A stretch of DNA of 64,000 bases, taken from the NCBI RefSeq assembly GCF_003605735.1, contig NZ_QXTJ01000045.1, positions 368,535 through 432,534 of the forward strand, written 5' to 3'. A model generated the notes under the pieces. It did not search any database and had not been told where the DNA came from. It saw only the letters and a list, made by a program, of their open reading frames with translations. Positions 27,550 through 38,562 of this stretch are shown in pieces. The stretch comes from Pseudomonas sp. LS-2 (lineage in GTDB: Bacteria > Pseudomonadota > Gammaproteobacteria > Pseudomonadales > Pseudomonadaceae). Position 1 is the first letter of the stretch. Each line of letters starts with the position of its first letter. The position numbers were made by a program, and so were the translations under genes.

Positions 27550-29055
27550 ATGGCGCATAACGAAGCAGTCGATGTGGTACTGGTTGGGGCAGGCATCATG
27601 AGTGCCACCCTGGCGGTACTGCTCAAGGAACTGGACCCGAACCTGAAGGTTGAGGTCGTCGAACTGATGGATTCCGGAGCCGCCGAGAGTTCCAACCCCT
27701 GGAACAACGCCGGTACTGGCCATGCAGGCCTCTGCGAGCTGAACTACACGCCGCAGGCGGCGGATGGCTCCATCGACATCAAGAAAGCGGTTCATATCAA
27801 CACGCAGTTCGAAGTCTCGAAGCAGTTCTGGGCCTATCTGGCCCGCAAAGGCACCTTCGGCTCTTCGCGTTCGTTCATCACACCGGTTCCGCATCTGAGC
27901 TTCGTGCAGGGCGAGAAAGGCATGGCGTATCTGAAAAAACGCTATGAGGCGCTGCACAAGCACCACGCATTTTCCTCGATGGAATACACCGAAGACAAAG
28001 CCAGGCTGGCCGAGTGGATGCCGCTGATGATGCCGGGTCGCCCGGCCGATGAGCCGATCGCCGCTACGCGCGTCATGCACGGCACCGACGTCAACTTCGG
28101 CAACCTGACCAACCAGTTGCTCAAGCACCTGTCCGCCGCACCCGATGCGCAGGTCAAGTACTGCAAGCGCGTGACCGGCCTGACCCGCAAGGGCGATGGC
28201 TGGAGCGTGACCATCAAGGACGTCAACAGCGGTGGCACCCGCGATATCGACGCCAAGTTCGTGTTCCTCGGCGCTGGCGGCGCGGCATTGCCGCTGTTGC
28301 AGATGTCGGGCATCGAAGAGGGCAAGGGTTTCGGCGGCTTCCCGGTGAGCGGCCAGTGGCTGCGTTGCGATAACCCTGAAGTGGTCAAGCATCACCAGGC
28401 CAAGGTCTACAGCCAGGCGGCGGTCGGCTCGCCACCGATGTCGGTTCCACACCTGGACACCCGTGTCGTGGACGGCAAGACTTCCCTGCTGTTCGGCCCG
28501 TACGCCGGCTTCACCACCAAATTCCTCAAACATGGCTCGCTGATGGACCTGCCGCTGTCGATCCGCGCCGCCAACATCGCGCCGATGCTGGCCGTGGCCC
28601 GCGACAACATGGACCTGACCAAGTACCTGATCAGCGAAGTGCGTCAATCCATGGAACAGCGCCTGGATGCCCTGCGGCGCTTCTATCCGCAAGCCAAGGC
28701 CGAAGACTGGCGTCTGGAAGTGGCCGGTCAGCGCGTGCAAATCATCAAGAAAGATCCAAAGAAAGGCGGCATTCTGCAATTCGGCACTGAACTGGTCTCG
28801 GCCAAGGACGGTTCCCTTGCAGCGCTGCTGGGTGCCTCGCCAGGCGCTTCGGTGACCGTTTCGATCATGCTCGACCTGATCGAACGCTGCTTCCCTGAGA
28901 AGGCTCGCACCGAATGGGCCGCCAAGCTGAATGAGATCTTCCCGGCTCGGGAAAAAGCCCTGGAAACCGACGCGCAGCTGTATCAGCGTGTCAGCGCCCA
29001 GAGCGACGAGAGCCTGGACCTGGTCCCAAGCAGCCAGGCGGCAAGCTTCGCCTGA
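27550..29055 (+). CDS. mqo: Malate:quinone oxidoreductase
   Basis: A 501-residue flavoprotein of the Mqo family. It has an N-terminal FAD dinucleotide-binding motif ([14 protein letters not shown], about residues 9-22) and family stretches such as [29 protein letters not shown] and [11 protein letters not shown]. It oxidises malate to oxaloacetate at the inner membrane and passes electrons to quinone, the main malate oxidation route in pseudomonads. The ATG at 27550 has GGAG at good spacing. The frame is open for 85 codons upstream, but that part has no family similarity that I recognise. Two stem-loops follow the stop. Confidence 0.95.
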   Translation: MAHNEAVDVVLVGAGIMSATLAVLLKELDPNLKVEVVELMDSGAAESSNPWNNAGTGHAGLCELNYTPQAADGSIDIKKAVHINTQFEVSKQFWAYLARKGTFGSSRSFITPVPHLSFVQGEKGMAYLKKRYEALHKHHAFSSMEYTEDKARLAEWMPLMMPGRPADEPIAATRVMHGTDVNFGNLTNQLLKHLSAAPDAQVKYCKRVTGLTRKGDGWSVTIKDVNSGGTRDIDAKFVFLGAGGAALPLLQMSGIEEGKGFGGFPVSGQWLRCDNPEVVKHHQAKVYSQAAVGSPPMSVPHLDTRVVDGKTSLLFGPYAGFTTKFLKHGSLMDLPLSIRAANIAPMLAVARDNMDLTKYLISEVRQSMEQRLDALRRFYPQAKAEDWRLEVAGQRVQIIKKDPKKGGILQFGTELVSAKDGSLAALLGASPGASVTVSIMLDLIERCFPEKARTEWAAKLNEIFPAREKALETDAQLYQRVSAQSDESLDLVPSSQAASFA

Positions 29056-29115
29056 TTCAGAGCTTGCTCTGAATCGGTGGGATTACTGAAGGCCCCGCCC
29101 ACGCAGCGGGGTTTT
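29054..29115 (+). terminator. mqo terminator with preceding palindrome
   Basis: A 10-bp inverted repeat (GATTCAGAGC TT GCTCTGAATC, 29054-29075) starts inside the stop codon. It is followed by the terminator proper: CCCCGC/GCGGGG stem and TTTT (29093-29115). Confidence 0.8.
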
Positions 29116-29161
29116 CAGTTTTATTCAAGTTTCATCAGCTCACTGTGCAGCCTGCCTGCAA

Positions 29162-29449
29162 TCAGCCTCGGGCCTTTGCGATCAACTCGATGTAATCCTC
29201 GGCGTTACGCTGATCCTTGATCAGTGCGACGAAGTCATTGCCGTGGGCGTCTTTACCATCGAGGTCGTAGCCGGCTTCCTTGAAAAACCCCAGAAAACGT
29301 TCGAAGTCATCGACCCGCAGACCGCGATAGGCCTTGATCAGCTTATGCAGCGAAGGCGACGTCGCGTCGACTGGCTCGAAATCCAGGAACAGTTTGATCT
29401 GGGCGTCGCCGATTTCATCGCCAATCACCTGCTTCTTATCTTTACGCAT
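29162..29449 (-). CDS. PA4642-like conserved small protein
   Basis: A 95-residue, highly charged cytoplasmic protein (MRKDKKQVIGDEIGDAQIKL...) with a helical C-terminal half (LRVDDFERFLGFFKEAGYDL). Its length and its place next to mqo match the uncharacterised PA4642 family of pseudomonads, from memory. The start at 29449 has GGAG at ideal spacing; the frame is open upstream to 29617. Function unknown. Confidence 0.8.
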   Translation of the reverse strand: MRKDKKQVIGDEIGDAQIKLFLDFEPVDATSPSLHKLIKAYRGLRVDDFERFLGFFKEAGYDLDGKDAHGNDFVALIKDQRNAEDYIELIAKARG

Positions 29450-29516
29450 TGCTGACTCCAACTGACTTGCGGGACATTTCACGGGCGGGCAGTTTACCCC
29501 TCGCCCGACCACAGGC

Positions 29517-30002
29517 TCAACGCGCGCGTACGGTGCCGGTGTGCAGATCGGCCCAGACGTGGCCATTGGCGTAGCTGAGGAACTGGCAATAAACCTTCTC
29601 GTTGCGCAGCAGGTCAACCAGCACCCGGTATTGAGTGGCGGGGTAGAACAGCGTCAAGGTGCGAGTCGAATCATCATACGTCGGCTTTTTCAGGCTTTTG
29701 CTCTCGCCGTCGAAGTGAATCAGCACTTCGGAAATCGTCGCCCCTTTGTTCATAGGCTTGCCCTTCAGGCGCAGGGTCAACGGCGAGGTCACGGGGATGG
29801 GCTGCTGGTTCGATTGACGCTGACTGCCGACCACCACCGAATAGTCGGTGATCTGCAGCAATTGCTGCTGCTCGGGCTCACCTTCGCGCACGGACAGTTC
29901 GTCAGGCGGGAGGTATTGGGCGTGCATCGGTTCAGCGAGAACAGGGAATGGCAGGGTCAACAGCACCATCAGCGCAGCTTTACTACGAAACGATAACGTC
30001 AT
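29517..30002 (-). CDS. Secreted protein of unknown function
   Basis: A 161-residue protein with a typical Sec signal peptide (cleavage near VLA/EPM, residue 23). The mature part is rich in beta-strand residues, with a single cysteine. It precedes the PA4642-like gene on the same strand with a 67-nt gap and is probably periplasmic. No motif identifies a function. Confidence 0.75.
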   Translation of the reverse strand: MTLSFRSKAALMVLLTLPFPVLAEPMHAQYLPPDELSVREGEPEQQQLLQITDYSVVVGSQRQSNQQPIPVTSPLTLRLKGKPMNKGATISEVLIHFDGESKSLKKPTYDDSTRTLTLFYPATQYRVLVDLLRNEKVYCQFLSYANGHVWADLHTGTVRAR

Positions 30003-30052
30003 GGGTGCCTCCCGAAAAAAGTGGGGAGCACTCTAGCAGGGATCAGATGATG

Positions 30053-30142
30053 TGTAGGAGCGCGCTTGCCCGCGATCGCAATTCTGCGGGCAGCAATTTG
30101 GCGCCTGACAAGCCGCAATCGCGGGCAAGCGCGCTCCTACAA
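30053..30142. repeat. REP pair, type B
   Basis: Two inverted copies of TGTAGGAGCGCGCTTGCCCG, nearly perfect over 23 nt, flank a 44-nt loop. Related pairs are at 32851 and 36430. This is the common pseudomonad 'GTAGGAGCGCGCTTGCCCGC' REP type. Confidence 0.93.
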
Positions 30143-30160
30143 AAGAGGACATTACCGCCT

Positions 30161-30718
30161 TTACATACCCTTCACGGCATAGATCCCCGCCGCATTGCGC
30201 CAGTAACCCTTGTAATCCATGCCGTAACCGAAGATGTAGCGGTCGATGCATGGCAGACCGACGAAGTCAGCCTTCAGATCCGGACGCGCCTTGCGGTCAT
30301 GGTCCTTGTCGATCAACACGGCGGTGTGCACAGCGCTGGCGCCCGCGTGTTTGCAGAAATCGATGATCGCGCCAAGGGTGTGACCTTCATCGAGGATGTC
30401 ATCGATGATCAATACGTCGCGATCAATGAACGAGACTTCCGGCTTGGCCTTCCAGAACAGCTCGCCGCCGCTGGTTTGGTTGCGATAACGAGTCGCGTGC
30501 AGGTAAGACGCTTCCAGCGGGAAGTTCAGATGCGTCAGCAGCTTGCCTGCGAAAATCAGACCGCCGTTCATCACGCAAAAGACAACCGGGTTGCGATCGG
30601 CCAGCACGCTGTTGATTTGCTGACCGACACGCGCGATGGACGCCTCGACTTCGGCTTCTGTGTACAGGCAGTCAGCCTCGCGCATGATTTGACGGATATG
30701 CTCGAGATCAGCGGACAT
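30161..30718 (-). CDS. hpt: Hypoxanthine-guanine phosphoribosyltransferase
   Basis: The 185-residue enzyme has the PRPP-binding loop VLIIDDILDEGHT (102-114) and the purine-site LIDKDHDRK segment. It salvages hypoxanthine and guanine to IMP and GMP. The start at 30718 has GGAG upstream; the frame is open to 30820 without conservation. It is divergent from upp-uraA, the pyrimidine salvage pair, so the two salvage units share a 199-nt control region. Confidence 0.92.
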   Translation of the reverse strand: MSADLEHIRQIMREADCLYTEAEVEASIARVGQQINSVLADRNPVVFCVMNGGLIFAGKLLTHLNFPLEASYLHATRYRNQTSGGELFWKAKPEVSFIDRDVLIIDDILDEGHTLGAIIDFCKHAGASAVHTAVLIDKDHDRKARPDLKADFVGLPCIDRYIFGYGMDYKGYWRNAAGIYAVKGM

Positions 30719-30917
30719 GACGCTCTCCAAGGGGGGCTGTTTGAGGAAAAGCGGGCAAAGGTACGCATGAGCAAAGTCCAGGGCAAGCTTTTCTGGACTA
30801 ACGTTGCACAAGCGTCCCATTAATGTAAGAAACGCGAACCTAACCGGTAAGACAAGTTACAGCTGAATAGATTAATCTAAGCCGTTTTTTTTGCCCGCCT
30901 GCTGGAGCCGTCCCCTT

Positions 30918-31556
30918 ATGCCCATTCGTGAGATCCGCCACCCGCTGATCCGTCACAAACTCGGTCTCATGCGCCGAGCCGATATCAGCACCAAGAATTT
31001 TCGTGAACTGGCTCAGGAAGTCGGCGCGCTGCTGACCTATGAAGCGACCAAAGACCTGCCGTTGGAAACCTACGATATCCAGGGTTGGGCCGGGACCGTA
31101 CAGGTCGAAAAGATTGCGGGCAAGAAGATTACTGTCGTGCCGATTCTGCGCGCGGGCATCGGCATGCTCGAAGGCGTCCTCAGCCTGATTCCGGGTGCAA
31201 AAGTGAGTGCGGTGGGCGTTGCGCGTAATGAGGAAACCCTCGAAGCGCACACCTATCTGGAAAAACTCGCGCCTGAGATCGACCAGCGCCTGGCGCTGAT
31301 CATCGATCCGATGCTGGCCACTGGCGGGTCCCTGGTCGCCACGATCGACCTGCTGAAAAAAGCCGGTTGCCGCGACATTCGCGCCATGGTCCTGGTGGCC
31401 GCACCGGAAGGCATCGCCATCGTCGAGAAAGCTCACCCGGACGTGAATATCTACACCGCGTCCATCGATCAGCGCCTGAACGAACATGGCTACATCATTC
31501 CGGGCCTGGGCGATGCCGGTGACAAGATCTTCGGCACCAAGCAAAAGGACGCCTGA
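30918..31556 (+). CDS. upp: Uracil phosphoribosyltransferase
   Basis: The 212-residue protein matches Upp in length. The PRPP loop DPMLATGGS is at 130-138 and the uracil-site region [11 protein letters not shown] near the C-terminus. It makes UMP from uracil and PRPP. GGAG lies before the ATG at 30918. The stop overlaps the uraA start (TGATG), so uptake and trapping of uracil are translationally coupled. Confidence 0.96.
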   Translation: MPIREIRHPLIRHKLGLMRRADISTKNFRELAQEVGALLTYEATKDLPLETYDIQGWAGTVQVEKIAGKKITVVPILRAGIGMLEGVLSLIPGAKVSAVGVARNEETLEAHTYLEKLAPEIDQRLALIIDPMLATGGSLVATIDLLKKAGCRDIRAMVLVAAPEGIAIVEKAHPDVNIYTASIDQRLNEHGYIIPGLGDAGDKIFGTKQKDA

Positions 31557-32836
31557 TGAAGCAGGATGAGTTCAATGATCCACTGTGGCGCACCGTGCTG
31601 TCGGGCGCTCAGATGCTGTTCGTGGCGTTTGGCGCCCTGGTGCTGATGCCACTGATCACCGGCCTTGACCCCAACGTTGCGCTGTTTACCGCAGGTCTTG
31701 GCACTTTGTGCTTTCAGGTGGTAACCGGCCGTCAGGTCCCGGTTTTCCTGGCCTCAAGCTTCGCCTTCATTACCCCGATCATTCTCGCCAAGGGTCAGTT
31801 CGGACTGGCCGCGACCATGGGCGGCGTGATGGCGGCAGGCTTCGTCTACACCTTTCTGGGCCTTGCAGTGAAGATTAAAGGCACCGGTTTCATTGACCGG
31901 CTGCTGCCGCCGGTGGTAATCGGTCCGGTGATCATTTCCATTGGTCTGGCGATGGCTCCCATTGCCGCCAACATGGCGATGGGCAGGACCGGAGACGGCG
32001 CCGCCGAACTGATTCCATATCACACAGCCATCGCCATCTCGATGGCCGCGTTGCTGACGACGTTGATCGTGGCGGTATTCGGCAAAGGCATCTTCCGTCT
32101 GGTGCCGATCATTTCCGGCGTACTGGTGGGGTTCGCGCTGTCGTTCTACTTCGGCGTGGTGGACGTGGCGAAAATCGCCGCAGCGCCCTGGCTCGACATT
32201 CCACACTTCACTGCGCCTGAATTCAACTGGCAGGCCATCCTGTTCATCGTTCCGGTGGCGCTGGCTCCGGCCATCGAGCACATTGGCGGGGTGATCGCGG
32301 TCGGCAGCGTGACGGGGCGTGACTATCTTAAGAAACCGGGCCTGCATCGCACCCTGCTCGGCGACGGTATCGCAACCACGGTGGCTGGCGCCTTCGGCGG
32401 CCCGCCCAACACCACCTATGCCGAAGTGACCGGCGCGGTGATGCTGACCAAGAACTACAACCCCAAGATCATGACCTGGGCTGCGATCTTTGCGATCACT
32501 CTGGCGTTCATCGGCAAGTTCGGTGCGCTGTTGCAGAGTATTCCCGTGCCTGTGATGGGCGGGATCCTTTGCCTGTTGTTCGGTTCGATTGCGGCGGTAG
32601 GCATGAACACCCTGATACGCCATAAGGTCGATCTGGCCGAGGCGCGCAATCTGGTGATCGTTTCAGTGACCCTGGTATTTGGCATCGGTGGCGTATTGAT
32701 CGGCACCGGTAACGGCCCTGACGATTTCGGCATGAAAGGCATCGCGCTGTGTGCGGTGACCGCGATTCTGCTGAACCTGATTCTGCCGGGTAACGATGCC
32801 TGGAAGAACAAGCATCTGGATGATCAGTTGCCCTAA
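31556..32836 (+). CDS. uraA: Uracil permease (NCS2 family)
   Basis: A 426-residue, 14-helix nucleobase:cation symporter. The substrate-site motifs APAIEHIGG and GGPPNTTYAEVTGAV are visible, with the two glutamates known in UraA to bind uracil and couple protons. It overlaps upp by one base. A type B REP pair follows the stop in place of a recognisable terminator. Confidence 0.95.
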   Translation: MKQDEFNDPLWRTVLSGAQMLFVAFGALVLMPLITGLDPNVALFTAGLGTLCFQVVTGRQVPVFLASSFAFITPIILAKGQFGLAATMGGVMAAGFVYTFLGLAVKIKGTGFIDRLLPPVVIGPVIISIGLAMAPIAANMAMGRTGDGAAELIPYHTAIAISMAALLTTLIVAVFGKGIFRLVPIISGVLVGFALSFYFGVVDVAKIAAAPWLDIPHFTAPEFNWQAILFIVPVALAPAIEHIGGVIAVGSVTGRDYLKKPGLHRTLLGDGIATTVAGAFGGPPNTTYAEVTGAVMLTKNYNPKIMTWAAIFAITLAFIGKFGALLQSIPVPVMGGILCLLFGSIAAVGMNTLIRHKVDLAEARNLVIVSVTLVFGIGGVLIGTGNGPDDFGMKGIALCAVTAILLNLILPGNDAWKNKHLDDQLP

Positions 32837-32850
32837 TTGCAACAGCGCTT

Positions 32851-32939
32851 TGTAGGAGCGCGCTTGCCCGCGACAACGTCGGCACCCGACTTCAACCGTG
32901 CCTGACACCACGCCATCGCGGGCAAGCGCACACCTACAG
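32851..32939. repeat. REP pair, type B
   Basis: TGTAGGAGCGCGCTTGCCCG on the left and an inverted, slightly diverged copy (CGCGGGCAAGCGCACACCTACA) on the right, between the convergent uraA and hemH genes. Confidence 0.9.
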
Positions 32940-32950
32940 GTATCTGGAGA

Positions 32951-33979
32951 CTAGACGACCATCGCTGGCGCCCGCTCGCACAAGGCATTCAACGCCTTCG
33001 CCCAGTTCGGATCGTCATTGAGACACGGAATCAACACCAGCTCCTCCCCGCCCGCCTCCTTGAACTGCTCAGCCCCGCGATCACCGATCTCTTCCAGGGT
33101 CTCGATGCAGTCGGCCACGAACGCCGGGCACATCACCAGCAACTTCTTCACGCCCTGCCCTGCCAACTCGGCAAGATGCGCCTCGGTGTACGGCTCGATC
33201 CATTTATTACGCCCCAGCCGCGACTGGAACGACACCGACCATTTGCCGTCGGGAATCCCCATACGCCTGGCGAATTCTGCCGAGGATCGCATGCATTGTG
33301 CGCGATAGCAGACGGCGAGGACCTCCGGCGAAGCTTTTGCACAGCAAGCGCCGTCCTTGAAGCAATGACTCCCGGTCGGGTCAAGTTTGGTGATGTGCCG
33401 TTCGGGCAGCCCATGAAAACTCAGCAGCAGATGGTCATGATCCTGAGCCAGATGGGGTCTGACGCTTTCCACCAATGCATCCAGGTATTCCGGCTGATTG
33501 AAAAACGGCGGCAGCAGCGCCAGCTCGAACTTCAGACTCCTATCGCGTATGACACGCTTTGCTTCTTCGATGACCGTGGTCACCGTGCTGTCGGCGAACT
33601 GTGGATAAAGCGGCGCCAGTGTGACCTTTTTGATGCCCTGAGAGGCAAGACGCGTGAGCACCGTTTCAATCGATGGTTCGCCGTAACGCATTGCCAGCTC
33701 CACGGGCCCCTGCGTCCACTCCTTGGTCATGGCCTGTTGCAGGCGCTTGCTCAGCACCACCAGCGGCGAACCCTCCTCCCACCAGATCGACGCATACGCG
33801 TGAGCGGACTGTTCGGGACGCTTGATCAGGATCAGCGACACCAGCAGCCGACGGATCGGCCAAGGCAGATCGATAACGTAAGGGTCCATCAGAAACTGAT
33901 TGAGGTAGCGGCGAACGTCCGCAACTTCGGTGGAGGCTGGCGAACCCAGGTTAACCAGCAGCAATGCGTGATCGGTCAT
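32951..33979 (-). CDS. hemH: Ferrochelatase
   Basis: A 342-residue protein with HemH motifs: LLVNLGSP at the N-terminus, the catalytic histidine in [10 protein letters not shown], and [17 protein letters not shown] before a glutamate-rich metal path. It inserts Fe2+ into protoporphyrin IX, the last step of protoheme synthesis. It follows the TIGR01777-type gene by 14 nt in one transcript. As protoporphyrin is a photosensitiser, its place near a light-response operon is notable. Confidence 0.95.
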   Translation of the reverse strand: MTDHALLLVNLGSPASTEVADVRRYLNQFLMDPYVIDLPWPIRRLLVSLILIKRPEQSAHAYASIWWEEGSPLVVLSKRLQQAMTKEWTQGPVELAMRYGEPSIETVLTRLASQGIKKVTLAPLYPQFADSTVTTVIEEAKRVIRDRSLKFELALLPPFFNQPEYLDALVESVRPHLAQDHDHLLLSFHGLPERHITKLDPTGSHCFKDGACCAKASPEVLAVCYRAQCMRSSAEFARRMGIPDGKWSVSFQSRLGRNKWIEPYTEAHLAELAGQGVKKLLVMCPAFVADCIETLEEIGDRGAEQFKEAGGEELVLIPCLNDDPNWAKALNALCERAPAMVV

Positions 33980-33993
33980 GCAACACCTTGATG

Positions 33994-34896
33994 TCAGTGG
34001 CGGCCCAATAGGTTTTCCAGGGCCGCGTGCAGATCGGTAAATCGGAAAGTGAAACCAGCGGCCTGCAGTCGACTGGGGCGAGCGCGCTGGCCGCCCAACA
34101 GCAAAATGGACAGTTCGCCCAGCAACAGCCGCAACGCAACCGCCGGCATGGGCATGAATGCGGGGCGATGCAGGATTGCGGCGAGCGTCTTGGCGAAATC
34201 CCGGTTACGCACCGGTGATGGCGCGCAGGCATTATAAGGACCTTGAGCGTCTTGCTGGTTCAACAGAAAATCAATCGCGGCGATTTGGTCCTCGATATGG
34301 ACCCACGGCATCCACTGGCGACCATTGCCAATCGGGCCGCCCATTCCCATTTTGAAAGGCGGCAACAGGCGCTGCATCATGCCGCCTTCGTTCGCGAGTA
34401 CCAACCCGGTACGCAGCAATACCACGCGAATGCCCAAGGCCTGCGCCCGTTGCGCGGTTTCTTCCCAGGCGATACACAGTTGGCTTGCGAAGTCCTCGCT
34501 CACGGGGGCCGACTCCTCGTCGAGTTCACGCTCGCCGCCGTCGCCATACCAGCCGACCGCAGAGCCAGAGATAAATACGTTCGGTTTCTGATCGCGCCTT
34601 TCCAGCCAGGTGATCAGTTGTTCGGTAAGGGTGATACGGCTGTCCCACAGCAACATTTTGCGTTTGCGGGTCCAGGGCCGGTCGGCGATAGGCGCCCCGG
34701 CGAGATTGATCACGGCATCGACATGCTGAGCGCCGATGTCGTCTGGATGGGCGATGCCGCGCACACTGGGGCCACATAGACGTGGCACCTCTTCGGGCTT
34801 GCGGCTCAATACCGTCAGTTGATGTCCTTGATCGTGCCAGTACCGGCAAAGACGACGACCTATCAGACCCGTACCGCCTGTCAGCAAGATGTGCAT
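33994..34896 (-). CDS. TIGR01777-type NAD(P)-dependent epimerase-like protein (YfcH)
   Basis: The 300-residue protein has the N-terminal nucleotide-binding motif [11 protein letters not shown] and the family-specific [13 protein letters not shown] and WMPWVHIED segments, with a C-terminal DUF1731-like part. The family is an SDR-fold group of unknown reaction. It is promoter-proximal to hemH and divergent from the renalase-like flavoprotein across a 301-nt gap. Confidence 0.9.
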   Translation of the reverse strand: MHILLTGGTGLIGRRLCRYWHDQGHQLTVLSRKPEEVPRLCGPSVRGIAHPDDIGAQHVDAVINLAGAPIADRPWTRKRKMLLWDSRITLTEQLITWLERRDQKPNVFISGSAVGWYGDGGERELDEESAPVSEDFASQLCIAWEETAQRAQALGIRVVLLRTGLVLANEGGMMQRLLPPFKMGMGGPIGNGRQWMPWVHIEDQIAAIDFLLNQQDAQGPYNACAPSPVRNRDFAKTLAAILHRPAFMPMPAVALRLLLGELSILLLGGQRARPSRLQAAGFTFRFTDLHAALENLLGRH

Positions 34897-36396
<1,500 letters not shown>

Positions 36397-36429
36397 AGAC
36401 CCATGCCTTATTACTGTCTCGTTCCCCAT

Positions 36430-36517
36430 TGTAGGAGCGCGCTTGCCCGCCATGGCGGTGTGTCAGCGACCAGGCCCCGCCAGGCATATGGCAATCGCGG
36501 GCAAGCGCGCTCCTACA
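36430..36517. repeat. REP pair, type B
   Basis: An almost perfect inverted pair of TGTAGGAGCGCGCTTGCCCG around a 42-nt loop; it separates the renalase unit from the photolyase operon promoter. Confidence 0.93.
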
Positions 36518-36540
36518 ATTGCTCAGCGTTCACCTCAAAC

Positions 36541-36617
36541 CTTGTACAAATGATTTGACTTGTATAAGCCAAAACCTATGATGAACAAATGTTGTACAGC
36601 TTTCCAATGCTGTACAA
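36541..36617 (+). promoter_or_regulatory. LitR/CarH-type operator cluster and operon promoter
   Basis: Four TnTACA-type half-sites lie in 77 nt: CTTGTACAA (36541), CTTGTATAAG (36559), TTGTACAGC (36592-36600) and its perfect inverted partner GCTGTACAA (36609-36617). A promoter TTGACT-16-TATGAT (36555-36560, 36577-36582) has the second half-site in its spacer. CarH operators are described as repeats of nnTnTACAnnn, which these match. The MerR regulator two genes down is the obvious ligand. Confidence 0.75.
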
Positions 36618-36639
36618 GTTGTTCATCGAGGTTTTTGCC

Positions 36640-37608
36640 ATGTCTACGCCATCGGAACAGAAATCCAAACCCAGGCTGGGCGTCAGCGCCTGCTTGATGG
36701 GGGTGGAAGTTCGCTTCAACGGCGGGCACAAGGAATCACACCTGCTGACCCGCGCGCTCAACGAGTATTTCGATTTCGTGCCGGCCTGTCCGGAAGTCGC
36801 GATAGGCATGGGAATCCCCCGCGAAGCGATTCGTCTGGTCGGCGACCCCGAACATCCACAAGCCGTCGGAACCGTCCACGAGGACATGAACGTCACCCGT
36901 CCACTGGCCGAGTACGGTGAACACATGGCCCGGGAAATGGACGATATCTGTGGCTACATCTTCATGCAGAAATCTCCTTCCTGCGGGCTGGAGCGGGTCA
37001 AGGTCTATCGTGACAATGGCGCCCCGTTCGATGCGGGCGGACGCGGTATCTACGCCCAGGCGTTCTGTGCTCAGCACCCCAATCTGCCGGTCGAGGAAGA
37101 TGGCCGATTGAACGACCCGGTCCTGCGCGAAAACTTCATCACACGCGTATTCGCCTACGCCGCCTGGCAAGAACTGCTCAAGAGCGGCATCACCCGACGC
37201 GCCCTCACGGAATTTCACTCGCGCTACAAGTATCAGTTGATGGCCAATGACCCGAGCCAATACAAGGCATTGGGCAATCTGCTCGGGAACATGGGCCGCA
37301 GCGACCCGGCCGAAATTGCCCCGCGTTATTTCGGCGCGCTGATGAACGCCCTGAAAAAACCCGCGACCCGACGCACCCATACCAACGTCCTGCAGCACTT
37401 GTGCGGTTATCTGCGCGAGACCATCAGCGCGTCTGACAAGCAGGAAATCCAGGCTGTGATCAACCAGTACCACCGAGGCATCGTGCCGCTGGTCGTGCCG
37501 CTGACCCTGCTCAAACACCATTTTCGCCAACACCCGGACCCCTACATCGCGCTTCAGGTTTACCTGCAACCGCATCCGGAAAACCTGAGCCTGCGCAATG
37601 CGATTTGA
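36640..37608 (+). CDS. DUF523-DUF1722 fusion protein
   Basis: The 322-residue protein has an N-terminal DUF523 domain with conserved cysteines (GVSACLMGVEVRFNGG, PACPE, KSPSCG) and a C-terminal DUF1722 (YbgA-like) domain (SRYKYQLMAND, PYIALQVYLQPHP). The cysteines suggest a metal or sulfur role; recent work links DUF523 relatives to thiouracil desulfidation, but I cannot assign this protein. The start at 36640 has GAGG upstream. It is the first gene of the light-response operon; its stop is 3 nt before the MerR start. Confidence 0.88.
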   Translation: MSTPSEQKSKPRLGVSACLMGVEVRFNGGHKESHLLTRALNEYFDFVPACPEVAIGMGIPREAIRLVGDPEHPQAVGTVHEDMNVTRPLAEYGEHMAREMDDICGYIFMQKSPSCGLERVKVYRDNGAPFDAGGRGIYAQAFCAQHPNLPVEEDGRLNDPVLRENFITRVFAYAAWQELLKSGITRRALTEFHSRYKYQLMANDPSQYKALGNLLGNMGRSDPAEIAPRYFGALMNALKKPATRRTHTNVLQHLCGYLRETISASDKQEIQAVINQYHRGIVPLVVPLTLLKHHFRQHPDPYIALQVYLQPHPENLSLRNAI

Positions 37609-37611
37609 ACC

Positions 37612-38553
37612 ATGAAAAAGACCACGAATTCCGACGCCCTCGACGACGATCCGCAGGCCTACGCCGAAGCCCTTGAAGAAGGCTGGCTGCCGATTCGCGA
37701 AGTTGCCCGCCTGACGGGCGTCAACGCAGTGACCTTGCGCGCCTGGGAACGGCGCTACGGCCTGATCGTTCCCCATCGCACGCCCAAGGGACATCGCTTG
37801 TACAGCACCGCCCACGTGGATCGAGTGCTGACGATTCTCACCTGGCTCAATCGCGGAGTATCGGTCAGCCAGGTCAAACAGCTGATCGACGACCAACAGC
37901 CTGCGCCCCCCAGCGTCGAAAGCGATTGGGATCGACTGCGTCAGAACCTGATGGAGGCGCTCGCCACGCTGGCCGAGCGTCGGCTGGACGACACCCTCAA
38001 TCAAGCCATGTCGCTGTACCCCCCACGCACCCTGTGCGAGCAGTTATTGATGCCATTGCTCGCGGCCCTCGAACAGCGCTGGCAAGGCCAGTTCGGTGCA
38101 CAGCTGGAGCGGGTGTTTTTCTATTCGTGGCTGCGTAGCAAGTTCGGCGCGCGGCTGTATCACAACAATCGTCAGGTCAGCGGCGCCCCGCTGTTGTTGG
38201 TCAATCAGTCCGATGTGCCGCTTGAGCCGCATGTGTGGCTCACCGCCTGGCTGGTCAGCAGCGCCGACTGCCCGGTAGAGGTGTTCGACTGGCCATTGCC
38301 GCCCGGTGAACTGTCGCTCGCCTGCGAGTACCTCAAACCGCGAGCGGTGCTGTTGTATTCCAGCAAGGCACTGAACCTGAGTCAGTTGCCACGCCTGCTG
38401 CACAACATCGACTGCCCGAAACTGATTATTGGTCCCACGGTGCGCATCCATTCGGCCGAGTTATCCGTATCTGTAGGTGAGGTCGCCGGACTCTCGCTGG
38501 CCGAAGACCCTTTGACTGCCCACGCCGAGCTGCAACGCCTGGGCCTCATCTAA
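37612..38553 (+). CDS. MerR-family regulator of the LitR/CarH type (class II)
   Basis: The 313-residue protein has an N-terminal MerR helix-turn-helix (IREVARLTGVNAVTLRAWERRYG, about 28-50, wing to 65) and a C-terminal region related to the helical/cobalamin-binding domains of CarH. The B12 motif DxHxxG is not present, as in class II LitR of P. putida, which represses photolyase and lipid genes in the dark and works with a separate LOV photosensor. It lies in the operon it probably autoregulates through the TGTACA cluster. No LOV gene is in the window. Confidence 0.87.
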   Translation: MKKTTNSDALDDDPQAYAEALEEGWLPIREVARLTGVNAVTLRAWERRYGLIVPHRTPKGHRLYSTAHVDRVLTILTWLNRGVSVSQVKQLIDDQQPAPPSVESDWDRLRQNLMEALATLAERRLDDTLNQAMSLYPPRTLCEQLLMPLLAALEQRWQGQFGAQLERVFFYSWLRSKFGARLYHNNRQVSGAPLLLVNQSDVPLEPHVWLTAWLVSSADCPVEVFDWPLPPGELSLACEYLKPRAVLLYSSKALNLSQLPRLLHNIDCPKLIIGPTVRIHSAELSVSVGEVAGLSLAEDPLTAHAELQRLGLI

Positions 38554-38562
38554 GGAATGAAC

